From the NCBI GenBank assembly GCA_036379395.1, contig DASVGR010000144.1:1-7183 (forward strand): 7,183 nt of DNA, given 5' to 3'. This document shows, piece by piece, positions 1 through 5,607 of the stretch (positions within the stretch are counted from its first letter, which is position 1; every line of letters starts with the position of its first letter). A program made the translations under genes and the position numbers. The DNA comes from Oleiagrimonas sp036379395. GTDB lineage: Bacteria > Pseudomonadota > Gammaproteobacteria > Xanthomonadales > Rhodanobacteraceae. The notes below the pieces were generated by a model. It saw only the letters and a list, made by a program, of their open reading frames with translations, was not told where the DNA came from and did no database searches.

Positions 1-148
1 TACATTGCTGGCCGGCGTCATCAGTGAGACCGGCGCCAGCTCCATGCGCGACATGGGCAAGGTGATGGGCCTGCTGAAAGAACGCGCCGCCGGCCGTGCC
101 GACATGGGCGTGCTGTCGGCCAAGGTCAAGGCCGCGCTGGCCGGCTGA
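1..148 (+). CDS. yqeY: GatB/YqeY domain-containing protein, C-terminal fragment
   Basis: This is the 3' end of a gene whose start lies before the window. The frame begins at base 2 and ends with TGA at 146-148, giving 48 visible residues. They include DMGKVMGLLKERAAGRADMG followed by a short Ala/Lys-rich helix ending in ALAG. This is the typical C-terminal helical tail of YqeY proteins, which resemble the tail domain of the GatB subunit of the tRNA-dependent amidotransferase. The tail domain is thought to contact tRNA, but the role of free-standing YqeY is not settled. YqeY genes often lie between rpsU and dnaG in gammaproteobacteria, which fits the dnaG gene downstream. Here a gene on the opposite strand intervenes, and the two stop codons are only 29 bp apart. 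Only the last third or so of the protein is visible, so the family call rests on this tail and on context. Confidence 0.82.
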   Translation, partial: TLLAGVISETGASSMRDMGKVMGLLKERAAGRADMGVLSAKVKAALAG

Positions 149-177
149 AACGCCGCGTCCATCGACGCCGGCGGAGT

Positions 178-825
178 TCACGCTGTCGCGCAGGCATCCG
201 TCGGCGTTGCGCGCAACGGCCGCTGCATGCGGCGCTGCGTCGGCACGGCGCCGTGGGCATTGCGCAGGCGGGATGCACGCACGCCCGTGACGGCAAACCC
301 CAGCCGCGCGTACAACGCTTCGGCTTGCGGATTGTCCGCGGCCACATCCAGCACGGCCGTCGTCAGCCCCCGCTCGCGCCCGCGCGCCATCAGCCAGTGC
401 ACCAGCTCGGTGCCGATGCCATGACCGCGCAATGCCGGCGCCACACCCAGATGGCCCAGATAAAACTCGTCGGCGACCGGCGGGCGAATCAGGCGCTCGG
501 TACGCAAGCCACAGGCAATGACACCAACCGCGCGCACGCCGAAATGCCGGGCAATCTGGCGCGCCGCCGCCACCGTGAAGCCGCGCGTATCGGCCTTGCC
601 GAAGCCGCTGCCAGCCGCGACCACCTGGCCGGCATACTCGGCCACCACGTGGTTGCGCCAGCCAAACTCGCCGGCGCCATCGACGAACGCGCGGCGCAAG
701 AATGCCGTGGCATCACCACCACCGCGCGCAAAGACGTAATCAAAAGCCGCCGGACCCGAGCTGCAAATCAACGGCACGGCCAATGCGGCATCTTCAACGC
801 ACGCCGGACGTATCAGCAATGGCAT
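178..825 (-). CDS. GNAT-family N-acetyltransferase
   Basis: This gene encodes 215 residues and probably transfers an acetyl group from acetyl-CoA to an amine; the substrate is unknown. The sequence opens with MPLLIRPACVEDAALAVPLI, the usual first strand and helix of a GNAT fold. The acetyl-CoA-binding motif A is LGHLGVAPALRGHGIGTELV (residues 123-142), with the R-x-x-G-x-G pyrophosphate loop at 133-138. Motif B follows as VLDVAADNPQAEALYARLGF (158-177), including the N-x-x-A-x-x-L-Y-x-x-x-G-F signature. A basic tail of about 35 residues after motif B is not recognisable. The frame stays open further upstream, but the ATG at 825 is preferred because AGGGGAG (831-837 on the top strand) sits five bases before it and the fold starts there. 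The gene converges on the YqeY gene and diverges from dnaG. It is likely soluble, as I see no signal peptide or membrane segment. Confidence 0.88.
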   Translation of the reverse strand: MPLLIRPACVEDAALAVPLICSSGPAAFDYVFARGGGDATAFLRRAFVDGAGEFGWRNHVVAEYAGQVVAAGSGFGKADTRGFTVAAARQIARHFGVRAVGVIACGLRTERLIRPPVADEFYLGHLGVAPALRGHGIGTELVHWLMARGRERGLTTAVLDVAADNPQAEALYARLGFAVTGVRASRLRNAHGAVPTQRRMQRPLRATPTDACATA

Positions 826-950
826 GAACTCTCCCCTGAAGCAACTCACGGCACCATGCCTCGACCACCGCCTTGCGGCCAAGGGGGCGCACGGCCATAT
901 CGTGCCGGATTGACCCCGCCACTTGCCAGCCATGGCATCCTAGACGTCCC
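826..950. promoter_or_regulatory. Divergent control region between the acetyltransferase and dnaG
   Basis: This 125-bp gap must hold the start signals for two genes read outward. It contains two neighbouring dyads: CCTTG-CGGC-CAAGG (871-884) and GCACG-GCCATAT-CGTGC (889-905). Next come TTGACC (910-915), which resembles a sigma-70 -35 box, and CATCCT (936-941), which resembles a -10 box, but the spacing of 20 bases is too long for a good promoter. If CATCCT is used, transcription would begin within a few bases of the dnaG ATG. The ribosome-binding site of the acetyltransferase lies at 831-837. The dyads are seen directly; any operator role is inference. Confidence 0.35.
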
Positions 951-2669
951 ATGCCCGGCCTGATATCCGAACGCTTCATCAGCGAACTGCTTGCCCGCGT
1001 CGACATCGTCGACGTGATCGAGCGGCGCGTGCCGTTGAAAAAGGCCGGCCACGAATGGAGCGCCTGCTGCCCGTTCCACAACGAACGCACGCCCTCGTTC
1101 ACGGTCAGCCCGCAAAAGCAGTTCTACCACTGCTTCGGCTGCGGCGCGCACGGCAGCGCCATCGGCTTTTTGATGAACTACGAGCACCTGGATTTTCAGG
1201 ATGCCGTCGAGGAGCTGGCCAAGGACGCCGGCATGAAAGTCGAATACGAGCGCGGCGGCAACGGCGCGCCGAGGCGCGATCTGGATGACGTCTACACGCT
1301 GCTGGACAAGGCCGCCGACTGGTACCAGCAGCAACTGGCGCACGACGCAGCCGGCCAAGCGTATTGCCGCGAGCGCGGGCTGGATGCCGACATCATCACG
1401 CGCTTCCGCATCGGCTGGGCGCCGGGCGGCTGGGACGGCGTGCTCGCCGCGCTCGGCACCACGCCCGAACGCCGCCGGCATCTGCTCGAAGCCGGCATGC
1501 TGTCGACCGGCCAGGGCGGCAAGCACTACGACCGTTTCCGCGAGCGGCTGATGTTTCCGATCATGGACCGGCGCGGCCGCGTGATCGCCTTCGGCGGCCG
1601 CGTGATCAGCAAGGACAACTCGCCCAAATACCTCAACTCGCCCGAAACGCCGCTGTTCCACAAGGGCCACGAATTGTTCGCGCTGTGGCAGGTGAAGCAG
1701 GCGTCGAGCAAAATCGAGCGGCTGGTGGTGGTTGAAGGCTACATGGACGTCGTCGCGCTGCATCAGGCCGGCCTGCCGATCGCCGTGGCCACGCTCGGCA
1801 CGGCAACCACGCCGGAGCACGCCGAGCGCCTGTTCCGCACCACGTCGAACGTGGTGTTCTGCTTTGATGGCGATCGCGCCGGCCGCGGCGCCGCGTGGAA
1901 AGCGCTGAACGCCGCGTTGCCGTGCCTGCGCGACGGGCGTCAGGCCAGCTTCCTGTTTTTGCCCGAAGGCGAAGACCCCGACTCGCTGGTGCGCGCCGAA
2001 GGCCACGATGGCTTTGCCGCGCGCCTGGACAACGCCACTGCGCTGTCCGACTACCTGTTCGACACGCTCGCCGCCGACATCGACACGCGCAGCCTGGACG
2101 GCCGCGCCCGTCTGGCCGAACAAGCGCGCCCGCTGATCGCACGCCTGCCCGACGGCGCCTTCCGCGAACTGATGGCCGCCGAGCTGGAAAAACGCACCGG
2201 CGCACGTGCCACCTTGCCGACCGCCAGCGCGCCCGCCACGTCGCGTCGTCCGGCCCAGGGCAAGGCGCCCAGCCTGATGCGCCGCGCCGTCACCCTGCTG
2301 CTGGCACAGCCATCGCTGGCCGCCGAACTGGCACCGCCCTACGCGTTTGCCCGCGCCGACCGCCCCGGCCTGGACTTGTTGCTCGAAATCATCGAGCTGG
2401 CACGCGCCCACCCACAGCTCAACACGGCGTCCCTGCTGGAACATTTTCGCAACCGCCCCGAACACGCGTTCCTGACCCAGCTGGCCGCCACGTCGCTGCG
2501 CGAAGACCTGGACCTTGCCCACGAATTCCGCGACGCGCTGACCCAAATGCAGCGCCAAGCCAGCGAGCAGCGTCGCCTGGCACTGATGGCCATGCATGCG
2601 AACGGCACCCTGGACGACGCCGGCAAAGCCGAGTTGCGCCAGCTTTTGCAAGCCCGCGTCACCCCGTAG
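951..2669 (+). CDS. dnaG: DNA primase DnaG
   Basis: This gene encodes the 572-residue replicative primase, which makes RNA primers at the replication fork with the DnaB helicase. The N-terminal zinc-binding domain (about 1-100) has the full CHC2 set: C40, H43, C61 and C64, in CPFHNERTPSF and YHCFGCGAHG. The RNA-polymerase domain (about 110-420) carries the conserved RFRERLMFPI segment (195-204). Its TOPRIM core has E262 in VVVEGYMDV, D306 and D308 in FDGDRAG, and D342 and D344 in EDPDSL. These match the metal-binding acidic residues of E. coli DnaG with an offset of three. An Ala/Ser/Thr/Pro-rich linker (about 418-440) leads to a helical C-terminal region, the usual helicase-binding part. The frame opens earlier at a TTG (873), but family proteins start close to the ATG at 951. 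No clear Shine-Dalgarno sequence precedes it. The TAG stop lies inside a REP element. No rpoD follows directly, unlike the classical rpsU-dnaG-rpoD order. Confidence 0.97.
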   Translation: MPGLISERFISELLARVDIVDVIERRVPLKKAGHEWSACCPFHNERTPSFTVSPQKQFYHCFGCGAHGSAIGFLMNYEHLDFQDAVEELAKDAGMKVEYERGGNGAPRRDLDDVYTLLDKAADWYQQQLAHDAAGQAYCRERGLDADIITRFRIGWAPGGWDGVLAALGTTPERRRHLLEAGMLSTGQGGKHYDRFRERLMFPIMDRRGRVIAFGGRVISKDNSPKYLNSPETPLFHKGHELFALWQVKQASSKIERLVVVEGYMDVVALHQAGLPIAVATLGTATTPEHAERLFRTTSNVVFCFDGDRAGRGAAWKALNAALPCLRDGRQASFLFLPEGEDPDSLVRAEGHDGFAARLDNATALSDYLFDTLAADIDTRSLDGRARLAEQARPLIARLPDGAFRELMAAELEKRTGARATLPTASAPATSRRPAQGKAPSLMRRAVTLLLAQPSLAAELAPPYAFARADRPGLDLLLEIIELARAHPQLNTASLLEHFRNRPEHAFLTQLAATSLREDLDLAHEFRDALTQMQRQASEQRRLALMAMHANGTLDDAGKAELRQLLQARVTP

Positions 2670-2776
2670 GAGCCCGCCCGCGGGCGAAGGACGCTTGCTT
2701 CAAGCCATCGCGCGCAAGCGCGCTCCCACAAGGTGGAGCCTGACGCTTTTGTTGTAGGAGCCCGCCCGCGGGCGAA
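2666..2776. repeat. Cluster of three REP elements (BIME-like), between convergent genes
   Basis: Three short palindromic elements lie in a row. Copy A (2666-2688, + strand) and copy C (2754-2776, + strand) are identical over 23 bases. Each starts GTAGGAGC and holds a GCCCGC/GCGGGC stem, ending in GAA. Copy B (2705-2731) is inverted; read on the minus strand it is TTGTGGGAGC, then a GCGCGC-TT-GCGCGC stem, then GATGG. Between A and B lies a further small dyad, GCTTG-CTT-CAAGC (2693-2705), so A and B form the two arms of a larger imperfect inverted repeat. The GTAG or GTGG head followed by a GC-rich hairpin is the hallmark of REP elements mobilised by RAYT (TnpA-REP) transposases. No RAYT gene is in this window. 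Such clusters often sit between convergent genes, as here, and can shield transcript ends or slow transcription. Confidence 0.85.
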
Positions 2777-2796
2777 AAAATCTGGCCTTGCGCCAA
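2775..2796 (-). terminator. Possible intrinsic terminator of the HMG-CoA-synthase-like gene
   Basis: Read on the minus strand, TTGGC-GCAAG-GCCAG is followed by ATTTTTT, beginning about 45 bases past the stop codon of the gene. The stem has four Watson-Crick pairs and one G-U pair, with a five-base loop, and the T-run is six long (A2775-A2780 on the top strand). The stem is short, so this would be a weak terminator on its own. The T-run directly abuts REP copy C, whose hairpin could strengthen the stop. Confidence 0.4.
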
Positions 2797-2841
2797 CATC
2801 ACGCCATCACGCACGCTCCCGCATCGGGAAAGCCCGCGCGC

Positions 2842-4338
2842 TCAGGGCTGACCGAGGAAACGGTAATAGGCGATGCCGAAATCCTGGAACGCGTTGTCGG
2901 TGTGCGTGCCGATGTGGTCGATGACGACGCCGGAGGCATTGCCGTCGACGCCGTCGATGCGACCACCATCGTGCAGTGTCGCGTAGGCCGCCTCGTCCAG
3001 ATTGACGGCACCGGCGAGCGCCTCGTCGAACGCGATGGCTTGCGCCGCTTGTTGCCAGCCGGACACGACGTGCGCGGGGATCGCCTCGGCCGCATCGCCG
3101 CTGCCGTAGCCCAGCAGCAGCAGGTCGCGGCCGTCCAATGTTTCGCCCTCTTTCGCCGCCGCGTCCAGCCCGGCGGCCAGCCACGCCGGCAGCGCGGCAG
3201 TGTACAGGTTGCCCAGTTCCATCATGGTGTCCGAACCCAGGCGCAGCTTGTCCTTGACGATGCGCTGGTGCGCCTCGGACTTGCCGAACGCCTTGCGCAC
3301 GGCCATCAAATGCGGGAACGCGGCCTCGGGCAGGCGGTCGGGCTCGCAGCTCAAGGTGCCGCGCGTCCATTCGGCCTGGAGATCGGCCAGGGCCACGCCG
3401 GCCTTGTCGCAATAACCGGCCAGCTCGCGCGCGGCCGCGTCCACGCCGGCGGCCGTGTCATGACCCAGCGCGGCCAGCCACGCCATGGCCCAACCGCTGC
3501 GCGGCATGTGATGGTACGGACGGTGCATGAATACGGCGCCCAAGCCGGCCAGCCACGCGCTGCGCGGGCCGTCGCGGTGCGCGAACATCGCGTCCATCGC
3601 GCTCAGCGTGGCATCGATGTAGCAATCGGTCGAATACTTGCCGTTGAACACTGGCAGGTCGTTCAGATGGCCGTGATGACCCGGCTGCTGGCCGGCGAAA
3701 CGCAGGAACGGCTTGCGGAAATCCAGCCCGCGATAGGCCGATGCGCTGCCGCCGGCGGCCAGGTCCAGCGTCAACAGTTTTGGCTCAGCTTCCAGCAGCA
3801 TGGCCACCGCGCCGGCGCCCTGGGTCGGCTCGCCAGTGGAACCGCGCGCGTATTCGGCGATGTCGGAACTGACCACGATGGCCTGGCGGCCGCGCCCGTC
3901 CACGGCGAGGTAGCGCAGGCCACCCTTGAGCGCGTACACGCCACCCAAACACGCGTGCTTGAATTCCGGCACTTCGCAATCGCGCGCCAGCGTCGGCTTG
4001 CCCTGCGCGGCCAGGGCCTGGTCGACCAGCCCGCGCACGATGACGGCGCCGGCCGCGTTGTCGATGCTCGATTCGGTGCCCAGCGCCAGGTAGCCGATGC
4101 GCCGCGGATCGATGGCGTTGCGCTCGATCAAACGCAACACGGCATTGGCGGCCAGCGTGTAGGCGTTCTGGTCCGGACCGGGCATGCGAAAGGCGTGACC
4201 GACGACCGAGCGCGTCTTGGCCACATCGTTGCCGGTCCACGCGCACCACTGGGCCAGATCCACGCGGTACGGCGGCAGATACACGGCCATGGCGCTGATG
4301 CCGACGCGGGATGATGCCGAGGTTGCGCTGGTTGTCAC
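2842..4338 (-). CDS. Hydroxymethylglutaryl-CoA synthase family protein
   Basis: This gene encodes 498 residues of a thiolase-fold condensing enzyme. HMG-CoA synthases join acetyl-CoA to acetoacetyl-CoA (mevalonate pathway), and relatives act in polyketide beta-branching. RVGISAMAVYLPPYRVDL (11-28) is the characteristic first strand. All three catalytic residues are visible: E89 in ALGTESSIDNA, C130 in FKHACLGG (the acyl-enzyme cysteine) and H272 in MHRPYHHMPRSG. GYGSGDAAE (410-418) is the conserved Gly-rich loop near the C terminus. GTG at 4338 is chosen as start because AGGAG (4345-4349, top strand) lies six bases before it; the first internal ATG (Met17) would remove the opening strand. At 498 residues it is longer than typical bacterial MvaS (about 390) and nearer the eukaryotic size. 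No other mevalonate or polyketide gene is nearby, so the true substrate is unclear. A cytosolic enzyme is expected, as no signal peptide is seen. Confidence 0.9.
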   Translation of the reverse strand: MTTSATSASSRVGISAMAVYLPPYRVDLAQWCAWTGNDVAKTRSVVGHAFRMPGPDQNAYTLAANAVLRLIERNAIDPRRIGYLALGTESSIDNAAGAVIVRGLVDQALAAQGKPTLARDCEVPEFKHACLGGVYALKGGLRYLAVDGRGRQAIVVSSDIAEYARGSTGEPTQGAGAVAMLLEAEPKLLTLDLAAGGSASAYRGLDFRKPFLRFAGQQPGHHGHLNDLPVFNGKYSTDCYIDATLSAMDAMFAHRDGPRSAWLAGLGAVFMHRPYHHMPRSGWAMAWLAALGHDTAAGVDAAARELAGYCDKAGVALADLQAEWTRGTLSCEPDRLPEAAFPHLMAVRKAFGKSEAHQRIVKDKLRLGSDTMMELGNLYTAALPAWLAAGLDAAAKEGETLDGRDLLLLGYGSGDAAEAIPAHVVSGWQQAAQAIAFDEALAGAVNLDEAAYATLHDGGRIDGVDGNASGVVIDHIGTHTDNAFQDFGIAYYRFLGQP

Positions 4339-4434
4339 GTTGTTCTCCTGTGTGCGCCGCGATGGCGCGGGTTGTATCGGTCGAATGGCCGGCAAGCTGC
4401 GCGTTCCAGCGCCCACGTCACACCCCTGCCCGGC

Positions 4435-4458
4435 GCCCGCGCAAGCGTTTGCGCTGGC
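4435..4458. repeat. Imperfect inverted repeat (24 bp)
   Basis: The arms GCC-c-GCGCAA and TTGCGC-t-GGC pair over nine positions with one mismatch and enclose a four-base centre, GCGT. It lies about 97 bp upstream of the GTG start of the HMG-CoA-synthase-like gene. It could be a hairpin in that gene's leader or a protein-binding operator. It lacks the GTAG/GTGG head of the REP elements at 2666-2776, so it does not look like another copy. Confidence 0.5.
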
Positions 4459-4627
4459 ACCCGCAGCCATGGGTTCGACGGTTCCCTTGTCGGCATTGCG
4501 CGACCTATTGTGCCGCGCGGATGTTTCTATCCTAGGCAGGTGGCAGTCATCCCGCAGCCCATCGGCGAATGTCACCATGCCAACAAGGCATAAGGCAACG
4601 GAAACAATGCCACGCCACCCCCGTGAA

Positions 4628-4654
4628 CCGACGACGCCCGCGTCGGCGTATCCT
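4628..4654 (+). promoter_or_regulatory. Candidate promoter with internal dyad, upstream of the aldo/keto reductase
   Basis: CCGACG and CGTCGG (4628-4633 and 4641-4646) form a perfect 6-bp dyad around seven bases. It ends two bases before TATCCT (4649-4654), a plausible -10 box. No good -35 box lies 17 bases upstream; the nearest candidate, GTGAAC (4623-4628), would need a spacer of 20. A dyad inside a long spacer is the layout used by MerR-family activators, but that reading is speculative. The implied leader before the aldo/keto reductase start would be about 70 bases. Confidence 0.25.
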
Positions 4655-4717
4655 CGAAAGCGACTGCGCGCCCCGGCGCCCGCCCTGGCCGTCACCGGTT
4701 TCAGGCTCTCATTTCGC

Positions 4718-4723
4718 AAGGAG
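4718..4723 (+). promoter_or_regulatory. Ribosome-binding site of the aldo/keto reductase
   Basis: AAGGAG lies eight bases before the ATG at 4732. This near-perfect Shine-Dalgarno match fixes the start codon and is the strongest of the window's ribosome-binding sites. Confidence 0.85.
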
Positions 4724-4731
4724 AAAATCTC

Positions 4732-5607
4732 ATGACCAACATCAACGCCGCCCAAGCCGGCGATTTCAAACTGGGCGGACAACTTGCCATCCATCGCCTG
4801 GGCTACGGCGCCATGCGCGTGACCGGCGCCGGCGTGTGGGGCGAGCCGGCCGACCGCGCCGAATGCCTGAAAACGGTCGCCATGACGCGCGAGCTGGGCA
4901 TCAATTTCATCGACACCGCCGACGCCTACGGCCCGGTGGTGTCCGAGCGCTTGCTGCACGAGGCGCTGCATCCGTACGGCGACACCCTCATCGCCACCAA
5001 GGGCGGCCAGGTGCGTCCCGGTCCCGACGAATGGGTGCCGGTGGGCAATCCCGATTACCTCATCCAGCAGGTCAAGATGAGCCTGCGCTGGCTGGGCGTG
5101 GAGCAGATCACGCTGTGGCAGCTGCACCGCATCGACCCCAAGGTGCCGCGCGACGAACAATTCGGCGCCATCAAGCGCATGCTCGACGAAGGCCTGATCG
5201 CCTATGCCGGCCTGAGCGAAGTGACGGTCGAGGAAATCGAAGCGGCGCGCAAGGTTTTCCCGGTCGCCACCGTGCAAAACCATTACAGCGTGTCGTTCCG
5301 CCGCTACGAAAAAGAGCTGGATTATTGCGAGGCCAACGGCATTGGTTTCATTCCATGGTATCCGCTGTCCGGCGGCGCGCTGCTCAAGCCCGACTCGCCA
5401 CTGTCCGAAATCGCCCGCCGCCACGAGGCCAGCCACGCGCAGATCGCCATCGCCTGGCTGCTGGCGCGCAGCCCGGTGATGATCCCCATCCCCGGCACGT
5501 CCAAGCGCGAGCATCTCAAGGCCAACGTCGGCGCCGCCGCCATCCATCTGGACGAAGCCGAGCTGGAAACCCTGAACGACCTCGACACCTGGCGCAACCG
5601 CAGCTGA
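4732..5607 (+). CDS. Aldo/keto reductase, YdbC/PdxI-like
   Basis: This gene encodes a 291-residue NADPH-dependent oxidoreductase with the (beta/alpha)8 barrel of the aldo/keto reductase superfamily. The catalytic tetrad is present: D61 and Y66 in FIDTADAYG, K90 in IATKGG and H132 in LWQLHRID. The cofactor phosphate loop is IPIPGTSKREHLKANVGA (251-268). The opening RLGYGAMRVTGAGVWGEPADR (22-42) and the ALHPYGD segment (78-84) recall E. coli YdbC/PdxI, reported as a pyridoxal reductase. As I recall, that protein lacks the tetrad histidine that is kept here. Reduction of pyridoxal or another small aldehyde is therefore possible but not shown. The size is normal for the family. The gene appears to stand alone, 393 bp from the divergent gene upstream and 131 bp before the next gene on the same strand. 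It is likely cytosolic. Confidence 0.93.
   Translation: MTNINAAQAGDFKLGGQLAIHRLGYGAMRVTGAGVWGEPADRAECLKTVAMTRELGINFIDTADAYGPVVSERLLHEALHPYGDTLIATKGGQVRPGPDEWVPVGNPDYLIQQVKMSLRWLGVEQITLWQLHRIDPKVPRDEQFGAIKRMLDEGLIAYAGLSEVTVEEIEAARKVFPVATVQNHYSVSFRRYEKELDYCEANGIGFIPWYPLSGGALLKPDSPLSEIARRHEASHAQIAIAWLLARSPVMIPIPGTSKREHLKANVGAAAIHLDEAELETLNDLDTWRNRS

Larger units (their letters stand above)
4339..4731. promoter_or_regulatory. 393-bp divergent intergenic region with dyads and promoter-like sequence
   Basis: I see no convincing gene here; the open frames are short, or are upstream extensions of the flanking genes. The region must carry outward-facing control signals for the HMG-CoA-synthase-like gene and the aldo/keto reductase. 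It holds a strong imperfect inverted repeat at 4435-4458, three alternating ATGCC/GGCAT blocks (4577-4581, 4587-4591, 4607-4611), a CCGACG/CGTCGG dyad (4628-4646) next to TATCCT (4649-4654), and good ribosome-binding sites at both ends. A second TATCCT, followed by AGG, lies near 4539. The patch at about 4570-4612 is richer in A and T than its surroundings. Confidence 0.5.

Noticed and set aside
149..177. A shared bidirectional terminator between the YqeY gene and the acetyltransferase.
   Set aside because: Only a CGCCG/CGGCG pairing with a 13-base loop is possible, with no T-run on either strand.
873..950. An N-terminal extension of DnaG from a TTG at 873.
   Set aside because: The extra 26 residues have no match to the known DnaG start, there is no ribosome-binding site, and known primases begin near the ATG at 951.
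253..963. A 236-codon plus-strand frame across the acetyltransferase.
   Set aside because: It is antisense to a GNAT gene with intact motifs A and B and a good ribosome-binding site.
846..2651. A 601-codon antisense frame opposite dnaG.
   Set aside because: Its sequence is low-complexity Gln/Gly/Ala/Arg text mirroring dnaG codon bias, with no domain, and it has no ribosome-binding site.
2722..2753. A plus-strand terminator for dnaG: GCTCC/GGAGC stem followed by TTTTGTT.
   Set aside because: Seven bases separate the short stem from the T-run, and the stem overlaps REP copy B; too weak to call.
2666..2776. The repeats as a CRISPR array.
   Set aside because: There are only three units, one inverted and of different sequence, with unequal gaps; the palindromic GTAG/GTGG form fits REP elements.
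2788..4314. A 508-codon plus-strand frame opposite the HMG-CoA-synthase-like gene.
   Set aside because: It is a shadow of the real minus-strand gene, rich in Arg/Gln/His/Gly with no motif.
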